Positions 22,680-34,171 are shown, numbered from the stretch's first letter. The stretch is DNA of 64,000 nt from Mallotus nudiflorus (GCA_947683625.1 CANTUR010000677.1:62001-126000); one strand, 5' to 3'. Numbers and translations: made by a program. Notes: generated by a model not told the origin, from the letters alone.

Positions 22680-23962
22680 ATCAACACTAATAACATTAAA
22701 AGAATATGAAATTCATATTCGGGAAATGTTAGAAAAAGGATTTTGCAGTCCCTCTACTAGTCAACATAGTTGCAGTGCTTTTATAGTAAACAAACACTTT
22801 GAATAGAATAGAGGAAAAACTAGATTAGTCATAAACTATAAACCACTTAATAATTTATGTAATAGATATTCTTATCCAATACCAAAGAAACATGTATTAT
22901 TTAGAAAATTAGAAAATAAAAATTATTTTTCCACTTTTGATTTAAAATCAGGATTTTACCATTTTAAGTTAGAAGAAAAAGATAAACATTGGACAACATT
23001 TATCACACCCTAAGGATTATATGAAATGAATGTTTTACAATTTGGATATTTAAATAGTCTTGCTGAATTTAATAAATTTACTAATGAAATGATAGAAATA
23101 TTAAAAGAATTTCCTTTAGTATATATTGATGATATTTTAATTTTCTCTAATACATTAGAAGAACATTTTAGATACATATTATTATTCACAGAAAGATGTG
23201 AAGAAAAAGGATTAGTTTTAGGAATAAGGAAAATTAAAATTGCTAAAACAGAGATAGAATTTTTAGGATCAATAATTAATAATAAAGGAATTAAATTACA
23301 ACCTCACATAGCTAAAAAATTATTAGAATTTCCTGAAAAAACAATAGAAAAGAGACAAATACAATCATTATTATGATTATTAAATGTATGTAGAGAATAT
23401 ATTCCAAATTAATCTTATATTTTGACTAGTTTTAATAAAAAATTAAAAAATAATGAAAAATTAGATTGGATAGAAAAAGATGAATTATTAGTAAAAAGAT
23501 AAAAGAAATTTGTAAAAAGATTTCATCTTTATCACTACTAATAGGACCATGTGAATAGATAATAACAACTGATGCAAGTGACATAGGATAAGGAGCAACT
23601 TTAGCTTTTAAAGAAAAAGACAGAGATCGAAATATTTGCAAATATAATTCAGGAACTTTTAATAAAGCTGAACAAAATTATTCTTCAAATGAAAAATAAA
23701 TGTTAGTAGTAATAAAAGCAATAAAGAGCTTTGAATTAATGATTTGTGAATCTAAATTTATTATAGAGATTGATAATAGAACAATAATATCTTGGTTAAA
23801 AAGAATACCAGTTAATAATCTTAATAAAAGGATTTTAAAATAGAAATCTTATTTATCCGATTATACATATAACACCAAATATATAAAAGGTAAAAAGAAC
23901 TTTCTTGTTGATTTCTTATCTAAAACTAACAATAATATTATTTCAAATGGACCAGTTTCTTG
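22680..23962 (+). pseudogene. V2 reverse transcriptase-RNase H (plus copy), with stops
   Basis: RT motifs in order: INYKPLNN (about 22830), FDLKSGFYH (about 22938), the TTFI block followed by a stop (about 22995-23013), YIDDILIFSNT (about 23120) and EFLGSIIN (about 23255). RNase H follows with TTDASDIG (about 23568), the YSSNE active-site region (about 23680) and DFLSKT near 23911. The YIDD catalytic pair is present, but several TAA/TAG/TGA codons interrupt the frame, including 23011, 23374 and 23410. The longest open part is 23026-23376. This enzyme copies the viral RNA into DNA; here it is dead. Confidence 0.88.
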
Positions 23963-24932
23963 ATAAGCATATAGCATTAGAACAAAAGTTGAATCAATTG
24001 TTATCAAAGAATGAAAAGCTGAACTAGCTTGTATCAGAACTAACTTATGGGAAATCTAATTCTGAAGAATATTTCACCATAATAGTAGAAATCAATACTA
24101 AGCAGGAGAAGAAAGAGAATAGATCCAAAGAAGAAGAAAAATGTAAATATAAATTAGAAGAAAATATTATATCTAAAGAAGAAGAATTAAAAAAAAATTC
24201 TCAATATAGTATTGGACCAAGTTACTCAAAAAAAAAATTAAAGAAGAACCAAAGGGTGATTCGTTTATAACAGTCACTCGCCATAGGAATAACTATTTCA
24301 AAAATTTCTATACTTTGATCCAATATATTTTAGAACCAAAATCCAATATTCCTTGGATAAATTTAGTATGTTGAAAGAATTTTAATAAAGTTACTATTTA
24401 CCAAACTGCAAATCCAAACACAGTACAAATTTTTTATGATTATGGGCTTCTTCATTGTATTTATCCAAATCTTAGTCATGAAGAACTTAGTCAATTACTA
24501 GTATGTATTCAACAGTTAACAAAAATGTTTCAGAATTTAGTAAAAAATAAGCAGATATATATGAGATTTTAACAAACAATTCATGAATTTAGAAAGGATC
24601 AGTCTTGGTGTCAGCTAATGATAGTACTAAAATTTGGAACAACTTAATAACCCTTGATGATAGAGGAATAAACTAAAGAAATCATAGATGATGAACTTTG
24701 GAACAGTATACCTTTTATCAAAGTCATCAGCATGAAAGTGATCTATGAAGAACTAAAGATGGCCATAGAGTCTAGCCATTGGGAGTACTACTTCGACAAC
24801 AGAAATCTTATCTACTCCAAAAATAATAAGGAACAAATGAATAGACCAAACAAAATAGAAGCATGGTACATATCTTTTGTAGAAGAAAAAGTCATGGCAT
24901 TAGATAAGCACGTAGACAATATTATAGATTGA
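23949..24932 (+). pseudogene. V2 3' ORF with N-terminal coiled coil, unknown function
   Basis: It begins with ATG at 23949, overlapping the end of the RNase H frame. The N-terminus is a coiled coil (FLDKHIALEQKLNQLL), then a Glu/Lys/Ser-rich linker, then a folded-looking C-terminal part with Trp-rich patches (SSHWEYYFDN; IEAWYISFVEE). The end is open from 24732 to 24932; upstream it is frameshifted. The minus copy has the same protein at about 27240-26200. Its position matches ORF 4 of rice tungro bacilliform virus and the transactivator of other caulimovirids, but no domain match was recognised. Confidence 0.55.
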
Positions 24933-25029
24933 TGATATTAGAAGAGAAACATTATTCTACTTTTTGTAAGCAGAACATGCCAGTAGCAGACACAGTTGTC
25001 AAAAAATTAGTATTACCTATGTAAAAAAA

Positions 25030-25497
25030 AAGATATTGTAAGAATATAGATAAGTAGGAATATAAAATATAGACAAGTGTTAAAAGTGTAGTGCCAAATA
25101 TTGGACTAAAAACAAAAGAAAGAAAATTAGTAGTCAAAAAACCTAATTTAGGTGTAGAAAAATTAAGTTAATAGCCAAGCCATGTGTCCAATGTAATTTA
25201 TGTAGAATCATGTAGAAACTTAGATATTTTAGATATAGTCTTCTATATATATGAGTTTGTATTGTAGAGATTGTAAGTAAGAAAATAACTTATGAATAAA
25301 AATACTATGAGTTTTTATAATATTTGTGAGTAGAAAGTTATCTCTCTATAAATTCTCTTACTCTTTCTATATTTTTTGATCCATGTTTTGCATGTTTATA
25401 TGAATTAATTATTCACAGTTATATTAATTGTGTTCTGTGAAATTTTAATTTATACTATAAATTTTTGATAGTTTGTCTATCATTTGACAGTTTGTAT
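25030..25497 (+). promoter_or_regulatory. Second V2 leader copy at the 3' end (terminal redundancy)
   Basis: It is a near copy of 12788-13250, including the TATA-like CTATATATATGAG (about 25242) and the TTTGACAGTTTGT phrase where it stops. It ends about 35 bases short of the primer-site position. Confidence 0.85.
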
Positions 25498-26175
25498 AAT
25501 ATTAAGGATGCATGCATAAAAGACAGACAAATTGTCAAAAGATAGACAAACTATAAAAAATTCACAGTATAAATTAAAATTTCACAGAACACAATTAATA
25601 TAACTGTGAATAATTAATTCATACAAGCATTCAAACCATGAATCAAAAAATATAGAAAGAGTAAGAGAACTTACAAAGAGATGACTTTTTACTCACAAAT
25701 ATCATAAAAACTCAGTATTTTTATTCATAAATTTTTTTCTTGCTTACAGTCTCTACAATACAAACTCATATATATAAAAGACTATATCTAAAATATCTAA
25801 GTTTCTACATGATTCTACATAAATTGCTTTGGACACGTGGCTTGGCTATTAATTTAATTTTTCTACACACAAATTAGGCTTTTTGATTACTAATATTCTT
25901 TCTTTTGTTTTTAGTCCAACATATTGACACATGGCTTGATGATTGTAAAACCTAGTACTAGTAACAATCTAAATTAAGGAAGAAATATATATGTGTATTT
26001 TTCTACACCTAAATGGACACATGGCTTAGCTATTAACTTAATTTTTCTACACCTAAATTAAGCTTTTTGACTACTAATTTCTTTTTTTTTTGGTCAAACA
26101 TTTGGCACTACACTTTTAACACTTGTCTATATTTTACATTCTTACTTATATATATTCTTACAATATCTTTTTTTT
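25498..26175 (-). promoter_or_regulatory. V2 leader, minus orientation, with internal duplication
   Basis: The inverse of the leader, starting AATATT-AAGGATGCATGCAT at the junction. Between about 25915 and 26040 a piece (GACACATGGCTT ... TTTCTACACCTAAAT) is present twice, with unrelated bases between (about 25937-26000). Confidence 0.8.
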
Positions 26176-26199
26176 TACATAGGTAATACTAATTTTTTG

Positions 26200-27240
26200 A
26201 CAACTATATCTGCTACTAGCATATTCTTCTTATAAAAAGTAAAATAATGCTTCTCTTATGATATTATCCGTCTATAATATTGTCTACGTGCTTCGTCCGA
26301 TGCTATGACTTTTCCTTCTATAAAAAATATGTACCATGCTTCTATTTTTTTGGTCTATTTGTCTATTCTTGACTGTTTTTAAAGTAGATAAGATTTCTGT
26401 TGTCCAATTAGTACTCCCAATGGCTAGACTCTATGACCATCTTTAGTTCTTCATAGATCACTTTCATGCTAATGGCTTTGATAAAAGGTATATTGTTCCA
26501 AAGTTCATCCTCTGTGATTTCTTTAGTTTGTTCCTCCATCATCAAGGGTTATTGAGTTGTTCCAAATTTTAGTACTATCATTGGTTGACACCAAGACTAA
26601 TCCTTTCCAAATTCTAAAATTGTCTGATAAAATCTCATACATATCTATTTATTTTTTACTGAATTCTAAAATTTTTTGTCGATTGTTGAATACATACTGG
26701 TAATTTACTAAGTTCTTCATGACTAAAACTTGGATAAATATAATGAAGAAGCCTATAATCATAAAAATTTCATACTGTGTTTGGATTTGTAGTTTGATAA
26801 ATAGTGACTTTATTAAAATTCTTCCAACATACTAAATTTATTCAAGGAATATTGAATTTTGGTTATGAAATATATTGGATCAAAGTATATAAATTTTTGA
26901 AATAATTATTCCTATAGCGAGTGACTGTTATAAACAAATCACCCTTTGATTCTTCTTTAATTTTTTCTGAGTAACTTAGTCCAATACTATACTAAGAATT
27001 TGTTTTTTCTAATTCTTCTTCTTTAGATGTAATATTTTTTGCTAATTTAGATTTACCTTTTTCTTCTTCTTTGGATCTATTTTCTTCATTCTCCTGCTTA
27101 GTACTACTTTCTGTTATTATGGTGAAATCTTCTTTAGAATTAGATTTTCCATAAGTTAGTTCTGATACAAGCTGCTTTAGCTTTTCATTCTCTAATAACA
27201 ATTGGTTCAACTTTACTGGTCCATCAGAAATAATATTATT
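26200..27240 (-). pseudogene. V2 coiled-coil 3' ORF (minus copy)
   Basis: The open part 27210-26992 reads LLLENEKLKQLVSELTYG and then a Glu/Lys/Ser-rich linker; the rest is in broken frames to about 26200. It corresponds to 23949-24932 of the plus copy. No function is recognised. Confidence 0.55.
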
Positions 27241-28530
27241 GTTAGTTCTAGATAAGAAATCAACAAGAAATTTCTTTTTACCTTCTATATAGTTAGTATT
27301 ATTAGTATAATCGGATAAATAAAATTGCCATTTTAAAATCCTTTTATTACAATTATTAGCTGGTATTCTTTTTAACTAAGATATTATCAGTCTCTATAAT
27401 AAATTTATATTCACAAATCATTAATTCAAAGCTCTTTATTGCCTTTATTACTGCTAATATTTTTTTTATTTGAAGAATAATTTTGTTTAGCTTTATTTAA
27501 AGTTCCTGAATTATATTTGCAATTTTTTTTCAATCTCTGTCTTTTTCTTTAAAAGCTAAAGTTGCTCCTCATCTTATGTCACTTGCATATGTTGTTATTA
27601 TCTATTCACATGGTCTTGTTGGTAGTGATAAGGGTGTAAACTTTTTACAGATTTCTTTTATCTTTTTTGTTAATAATTCATCTTTTTCTGTCAAATCTAA
27701 TTTTTCATTATTTTTTAATTTTTTTTAAAACTAGTCAAAATATAAGATAAATTTGGAATATATTCTCTACATACATTTAATAATCCTAATAATGATTGTA
27801 GTTGTCTCTTTTCTACTATTTTTTTTGGAAATTCTAATAATTTTTTAGCTATGTGGGGTTGTAATTTAATTCCTTTGTTATTAATTATTGATCCTAAAAA
27901 TTCTATTTCTGTTTTAGCAATTTTACTTTTCCCTTTTCCTAAAACTAATCCTTTTGATTCACATCTTTCTGTGAATAATAATATGTATCTAAAATGTTCT
28001 TTTAATGTATTAGAGAAAATTAAAACATCATCAATATATAATACAATAAATTCTTTTAATGGTTCTATCATTTTATTAGTAAATTTCTGAAATTCAGCAA
28101 GACTATTTAAGTATCCAAATGGTAAAATATTCATTTCATATAATCCTTAGGGTATGATAAATGATGTCCAATGTTTATCTTTTTCTTCTAACTTACAATG
28201 GTAAAATCCTGATTTTAAATCAAAAGTGAAAAAATAATATTTATTTTCTATTTTTCTAAATAATACATGTTTATTTAGTATTGGATATGAATATCTATTA
28301 TATATATTATTAAGTAGTTTATAGTTTATGACTAATCTAGTTTTTTTTTTTTATGTTCAGAGTATTTGTTTACTATAAAAGCACTGCAACTATGTTGACT
28401 AGTAGAAGGACTACAAAATCATTTTTCTAACATTTCCTGAATATGAATTTCATATTCTTTTAATGTTATTGGTGTTGCTTTTATTTGTTTTCCTTTTAAA
28501 TTTTATTTTTATTTTCTTCCTTAATTCCTA
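27240..28530 (-). pseudogene. V2 reverse transcriptase-RNase H (minus copy)
   Basis: The open part 28134-27715 carries FGYLNSLAEF, YIDDVLIFSNT (about 28040) and EFLGSIINNKGIKL. RT fingers lie upstream to about 28530 (FDLKSGFYH-equivalent near 28215), with stops. RNase H follows to about 27250, also broken. The catalytic YIDD is kept. Confidence 0.88.
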
Positions 28531-28686
28531 TTGGCATAATTATTATATGTTTTTCCCATTTTTCTAAGGGGTTTTCTCCTTCTAAATTATTTATTTTTTC
28601 ATTATTCTACTTTCTATTTGTGTTTGGTATACTTTTATATCACAGTTTAATTCTAAAGTTGTATTTTTTATAATATTATTTTTATT

Positions 28687-29106
28687 TTATTTTTGCATTG
28701 TATGGACCCTACCACGCATCCAATTGCGTAGTTGAGAACTAGTTAATCTCTGTATTTTTATCTTATGACTGTGAATATTAAAAAATGATTTTCCTAATAT
28801 TAAGAGATATTTATAATTAAATTCAAATATGAAGGGTATTTTTAATATTTTTGTTGCTATTTCGATAAGTGTGTTTGTTGTTACACTATTAACAATATAA
28901 GTAGTTTTTCCTATTCCAATCAATTTAAAAGGAATTTTTAAATTTGTCCAATTTTTTACTAATTTAGTTTTTCCTAAAGTAATTTGAGATCCGGTGTCAA
29001 CTAATGTTTGTGTTGTTTTATTATTTAATTTGACAAATATAAAACTTGTAAAATTAGTTGTAACGTTTCTTTTGTGATATTGGTATTGAGATTTTCTTCC
29101 CTTCAT
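28687..29106 (-). pseudogene. V2 retropepsin-like domain 2, open frame, DTGS intact
   Basis: A 139-codon open frame. The active-site motif LVDTGSQITLG lies at about residue 37 (Asp codon 28998-28996), after a beta-strand-like start (TSFIFVKLNNKT). Near the end LLILGKSFFN matches the C-terminal ILG-type motif of retropepsins. It lies just ahead of RT, as expected for the viral protease. It is one of two such domains here (the other at 29110-29460). Confidence 0.75.
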
Positions 29107-29109
29107 ATG

Positions 29110-29460
29110 TTATATTTATTTGTGTAGATGTTATTGTAAAAGGTTTTACAGATTCTAGAAAATCTATTCCTAATAATACTTTTGTTATTTCATCATGTTG
29201 TATTTTATGTAGTTTTAAAGGTATTTTTACTTGATATAAATCTAGGATTATAATTATTGATTCATAAAGTGTATATTCTTCATTCTGATATATATATGTA
29301 TAAGGTTCTTTTAAGATTTGTTTTTCATCTTCTGAGTTTAATAATGATTCATGTATATGAGAAGCACATGATCATGTATCTATTAGTATAGGTATCTGTT
29401 TATTTTTTATTTTTGCTTTTATGTATATTTGATGGTCTTGTCTTTTTAATGTGTTGTTTA
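29110..29460 (-). pseudogene. V2 retropepsin-like domain 1, active-site Gly changed to stop
   Basis: The frame reads IPILIDT, a TGA stop, then SCASHIHESLL (Asp codon 29380-29378). About 75 residues later LLGIDFL gives the C-terminal motif of retropepsins. The stop stands exactly where Gly of DTG is expected (GGA to TGA). The rest of the domain is open. Together with 28687-29106 it makes two protease-like domains in a row between movement protein and RT. Confidence 0.65.
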
Positions 29461-29523
29461 CAATAGGATTTTTTTTATTATTTTGTTGTTACTAGTACTA
29501 GGTTTTCCAGATAGATTTTTTCT

Positions 29524-30165
29524 TCATATTGTTACTGATCTTTGTAGTTCATTATAATTTTTATGTATATTTTTATTTTTCTTAGGTTTTCCTAATTCTT
29601 CAATATTATCAAATTCTATAGTATATTTTTCAGGATAATTATAAATATTATTTATCTCCCTAGGTCTATATTCTATTAATTCTTTAAATATTTGTAGTAC
29701 TTCATAACTTGTTAATATCTTATTATTATAAATTTCATGTTTAGTAGTAAATGCACATAAAGTTTTTATCTTTATACTAATCAATTTATTTCTTGGATGT
29801 GCTTTTGCTCTAAAAAGTTTATAATATATTCTTAATGTTTGGTCTATGTTTTTATCTCTAAGACTAAGGCTAAAATTTGAAAATATATTTATAACAACTT
29901 TATTATAACATAAATTTGTATCTAATTCTTCTATTATATTATCCTTTAGACTATGTCTCATTCTATCATCTGTTATAACTAAACTGAAAGGTGAATTAAT
30001 AAGAGGTTGGAAGTAAGATTTTACTACTATACTTGTTCCTCCTATTTGTAAATTTTTATATTGATATCTTTCTGTTTCTGGTATTTTCATTAATTCATTT
30101 TCTATCATATCTTCGATATCAACCATATCAATTGCTTCTTCAGCTATTTTCTCTACATAATATTG
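29524..30165 (-). pseudogene. V2 movement protein (30K superfamily), mostly open
   Basis: A 200-codon open frame (30126-29524), with a few in-frame codons before it, starting at an internal Met. It shows the caulimovirid movement-protein pattern: IGGTSIVVKSYFQPLINSP, then LVITDDRM, CYNKVVINIFSNFSLSLRD, and TLCAFTTKHE. These proteins form tubules at plasmodesmata for cell-to-cell spread. It lies after the capsid and before the protease, unlike badna- and tungroviruses, where the movement protein is first. The plus copy has lost it at the LTR C site. Confidence 0.75.
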
Positions 30166-30339
30166 TTTTTTTAAAAAAAAATTGGATTTTTATATATTCT
30201 TCTAAAATTGTTACTTGGTTGTTGTTTTTCAAAAATTTCTTTTATACTAATATTAGGCTCATAATTTATTAATTCTAAATATTTTTCTCTATTAAATTCT
30301 TGTTCTATATAATTTTTTCTATATTACTATTTTCTTGTT

Positions 30340-31208
30340 TAATCAGATTCTAATGATTCATTAGAAGTTATTTCGTAAATAGTTTCATCCTCACTTATTT
30401 CTGAGAGTTCTTGAATTACCATATATCCTTCTACCTTTTTATTTTTCTTATTTGGATATTCATTTGCAAAATGTCATTTTTGCCTACAAATATAACATTT
30501 ACATTCTAATTTATTTATTTTTCTATTATATTTCTTTTTATATTTTCTTTTCTTGCTATAATAAGGTTTTCTATATTTCTTAAAATATTGTTTCCTTTTC
30601 TTTTTATATTTATATTTTTTATATCTATAGGGTTCACATCCATAATTGGGTATTAATGGAAATTTTTTACAATTTAGATTTTATTTATTTTTAGTTTGTT
30701 GATATACTAATCTATATTCATTTAATGACATACATTCTGTTTTTAAATACAATTGTGCAAAAGCAATTCTTTTTCCTAAAAAATCTTTAGCTATATTTAA
30801 TTTAGTATATTTTTGTGATATTCTATTTCCCCATGGTGCTGGTAATTTATGAAATAATAAGTTTAAATATACTTTATCTGTTGGGTCTATTTTAGCTTTT
30901 ATATAATATTCCTCGAATTTACATGCATATTCTTTAAAATAATTTATATCGCACATCTGTAATTTAGCTAAATATTCTCTATAAGTATTTTCTGAAATTA
31001 TTACTTCCTTATATGTAAAATGTTTTACTAATAATTTTTCATATTCTCTTACTGATTCTATGTTTATAGTTGTACTTTCTATTCTTATTTTTTCAGTTTG
31101 TGGTAATTGCTCAAACCAATTAGCTAAAATTCCTAATAATGTTTGTTGTAATAATAATTTTGCCTTTAGAACTTCTAAATCTCTTCCTATTATTATAGTT
31201 GAATTCAT
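30340..31208 (-). pseudogene. V2 capsid protein with basic tail and broken zinc knuckle
   Basis: The open part (31208-30681) holds the helical capsid core with FEEYYIKAKIDPTDK, LLFHKLPAPWG, and AFAQLYL. A TAA in KNK-stop-NLNC ends it, with the same frame going on through a Lys/Tyr-rich tail to a knuckle at about 30512-30449: C-x2-C, then a stop where Gly is expected, His, and Tyr where the last Cys is expected. An acidic stretch follows (about 30440-30350). The capsid packages the viral DNA; the knuckle binds nucleic acid. Confidence 0.8.
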
Positions 31209-31268
31209 TTTTGCTCAATTTTTTTATTTCTTTTGTCATATTTTCACATGTTCTTTTTAGTCAGTATA

Positions 31269-32105
31269 CTTCTCCTTGAGAAGTAAGAAAAATACACAAC
31301 TTTTTCTTTTCTACAACAAATAAGGAGTAACAATATCTAGCAATTTTCATTCTATATGGAATATGAAACATTGGACACTAACTTTGACAAACTCTCTAAA
31401 TCAATCCCCATCAACAAACTTATATGGGATTTCAACTTTAATGATCATTCAAACTAAAGCCATCCTAAATTCTTGTTGATTAAAGCTCCAAGAAAATAGT
31501 TTAGAACTATTATTGTTTTCAATTGTAGTATAAAAACTCTATAATTTTTGTGCTTTATCCTTATTTTTATGTACTTTATTTAACTCTTTTTTTAAATCTA
31601 TTGGATTTTTTGCATGAATCCTTTAAATGCTTCCACAACCTTGACATGCCTTAATCACTTTTACATTGATAGTCCTTATTGCAACAAACACAAGTTGCCC
31701 TTCTCGTAAAATTCCCTTTAGAATCCTCAATTTTTTCTAAAATATGTCCAACACTTTTTTTTCTTTCAATGCAAGGTGCTAAAGTAGATTGATTAGTACC
31801 TTAAATAGAAACTAAATTAGAGCAAGTAGTTTGGGTTCGGGTAGCATTTGAAAGGTGATCATTGTCTAATAATGGTGATAAGAAAGCAACATCATCCTCG
31901 TTATTAGATTTAGAAGTTGATTTTCTTTTGTTACTCAAAATTGATCCATGGTTTGTCCTCTTTATTGATAATTTACATTATAAACAAGATAAATTTTAAA
32001 AATAAATCATGCAAATAAAATATAATTATATGACTTCAGGTATATCAAAGAATCCAAACCTGAATTGCTTGTAATATCTTTGCAATTTTTAGAGGCCATG
32101 AAATT
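31269..32105 (-). pseudogene. hAT-family transposase, N-terminal part with BED zinc finger, truncated
   Basis: On the minus strand a BED-type finger is read: CVCCNKDYQCKSD, a stop, then GMSRLWKHLKDSC (Cys pair near 31690). Upstream is ERKKSVGHILEKIEDSKG; downstream SWSFNQQEFRMALV and VEIPYKFVDGD, the usual hAT sequence leading to the catalytic domain. A possible first exon encodes MASKNCKDIT near 32100. Several stops break it and it ends at the viral border (31268), before the catalytic part. hAT transposases cut and paste DNA with 8-bp duplications. Confidence 0.75.
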
Positions 32106-33207
32106 AAGAACCATACACTAAGAGTGAACTTAAATTATAATCACATTTGAAATAAAATATACTAATTATTATCTTGCAATAGTGGTAAACAAAAAATACA
32201 ATAAAAATCAACAATAAGTCCACTACATAAAACACAAAACTTTTTAGTTGAGTTTTGACTTCCCTTTATTAGCACAAAGCTGTTACTTCTGATTGATTCC
32301 AATAATTTTCTGAACTACTGGGAAATAAAATATACCAATCATTTTCTGAACACAAAACTGCTATTAACTTCTTTTCTAGCATAAAAATTTATGTATATAT
32401 TTCATACAATTGTAATTTTATTTTAACAAGATTTTAAGATTATGAAATAAGGATTTAAAATAAAATTAAAGGTAATATCATATCATTCCAGTTGTATTTC
32501 AACTTTTAAGAGCAAAAAGAGCCTACACGATATGCAATACTACTAGCACAAATAAAACCAAACTAAAATGACCAAAACAATAATAACATTGATAATACAT
32601 AAATAATCTCCTATAACATATACATAAGAGCTCCATCACAAGATCAATACAAAGCATCATCACTAAATCTTTATTGGTTCAAACACTAACTACTATGTAA
32701 TCAACTTACCTAATAAAGAACATAAGTTTTGTATAAAGAGAAGCAGAAGATGTATGGGAGGAAATACTATAACTACGAATATATATATTTCTAAAATAAA
32801 TATATATATATATGCGTACATTCCACTATTATGTAAAGATTTTCCTCCAAACCAAAAAATAATATACAAAGGAAAAGGAGGAAAAGTTGTTTTAAAATCA
32901 AAACAAGAATATGGTTCGATTTAAATTTAAACAACCCGAGGAAAAGTGAAGCTTTGTGTCTTTTTCTTATAGTTTAATCTAATTCTTGTTCTTGAAATTT
33001 TTTTATTGTTTAATTTGGTTCTTGTGCTTTTTTACTTGTTGACTTACGAAGAAAAATTAGATAAGAAAATTTGAAGAATACGAGAAGAGGATGAAAAGTA
33101 CTGCTAGGTAATTTTAGGGAAAAATGACCTAATCTCTATCCAATATCCTCTTTAGCTTTTATTGTTTTAACCAAAACGATGTAATTTTGAATAAAACTAC
33201 ATTGTTT
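32106..33207. other. AT-rich intergenic stretch
   Basis: No gene is seen. It may include the 5' part of the hAT element (no TIR found). At 33172-33208 an imperfect palindrome AAAACGATGTAATTTTG...AAACTACATTGTTT resembles the repeat right of V3 at 47550-47580. Confidence 0.6.
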
Positions 33208-33218
33208 ATATATATATA

Positions 33219-33413
33219 TATCAACTTAAAAGTTGTAAATTATTGGTTTATAATCTTTCGAATAATAGGATATAGCAGTTCTCTATTTCAAATAATAGGA
33301 TATATCAGAGCAAACAGACATACAAATAAACTGGATTGTTCTGAATATAAAAACTTTGACTACTTAGACTTAGTAATTTAAAGAAAAGACTATAATAGCT
33401 TTAGACAAAACAA

Positions 33414-33496
<83 letters not shown>

Positions 33497-33692
33497 ACTT
33501 AAAAGTTTTAAATTATTGGTTTATAATCTTTCAAATAATAGGATATATCAGTTCTCTATTTCAAATAATAGGATATATCATAGCAAATAGATATACAAAT
33601 AAACTGGATTGTTCTGAATATAAAAATTTTAACTACTTAGACTTAGTAATTTAAAGAAAAGACTATAATAGCTTTAGACAAAACAAAACATA
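33219..33692. repeat. Tandem duplication of about 200 bp around a TA microsatellite
   Basis: The block from ATCAACTTAAAAGTT to ACAAAACAAAACATA occurs at about 33219-33414 and about 33493-33690, nearly identical, with about 77 bases of TA repeats (33416-33493) between. Both carry the phrase AACTGGATTGTTCTGAATA. It stands at the left end of V3 and may be its first viral sequence. Confidence 0.88.
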
Positions 33693-33729
33693 CATGTTAT
33701 TATAGACACACTAAAGAATATAAACATTG

Positions 33730-34171
33730 TTTACATTCAACTGACTCACATCTAAATACTATTACAGACTTAATAATTTCTTTAGGAAATTCTTTAAACT
33801 TTCACTAAGAAAAAGTTAATAGAACTTTAGAATTACTTAATACTACTTATAATAAGACTAAAGGTAATATTTTGGAACTTAAAAACCATATTATTTATCT
33901 TAAAATACTCAAAACATTTTTAACAACAGACTTGACTTATTAAAAATTGAAAATCTTCCCACCAAAAAAGACATTATCACTATTGTCACTTTATCACTTT
34001 ATCTCAATATATTTTGGAAAATAAACCAAAAGATATTGTGACCTAGACTATACACATATTTGAAAAATTGGAACAACATATTGATTCCAATAAAAGACAA
34101 TTTGAAAAACAAATCCTAACTTTAAAAAACATGGTTAATGACCTTAAAAAGACTATATTAGGATATTAATG
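33730..34171 (+). pseudogene. V3 remains of small ORFs before the polyprotein
   Basis: Broken frames with helical character: SLGNSLNF and TLELLNTTYNKT (about 33780-33860), then EKLEQHIDSNKRQFEKQILTL (about 34065-34130) near the end. The last frame stops in TAATG at 34167-34171, overlapping the polyprotein ATG at 34169. Position and overlap match ORF1 and ORF2 (virion-associated, coiled coil) of badnaviruses. Confidence 0.5.

Larger units (their letters stand above)
12785..25497 (+). mobile_element. Endogenous pararetrovirus V2, plus copy (Caulimoviridae), split by two LTRs
   Basis: This is a viral genome copy reading leader, small ORFs, capsid, (movement protein lost), protease, RT/RNase H, coiled-coil ORF, then leader again. 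No integrase and no LTR of its own were seen, as expected for caulimovirids. Repeating the leader at both ends implies integration of a copy longer than one unit of the circular genome. LTR B splits the capsid region and LTR C replaces about 1.45 kb that includes the movement protein. Stops and frameshifts are throughout, so it is an old, inactive copy. The sister minus copy (25498-31268) supplies the part missing here for comparison. Confidence 0.9.
25498..31268 (-). mobile_element. Endogenous pararetrovirus V2, minus copy, truncated in the capsid gene
   Basis: This is an inverted copy of the same virus. From right to left it has the capsid core, zinc knuckle, movement protein, two protease-like domains, RT/RNase H, coiled-coil ORF, and the leader, which meets the plus copy tail-to-tail near 25497. 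It ends at 31268, inside the pre-capsid frame, against hAT sequence. It has fewer stops than the plus copy but none of the enzyme ORFs is fully open. No LTR interrupts it, so it shows the native gene order from capsid to leader. Confidence 0.9.
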
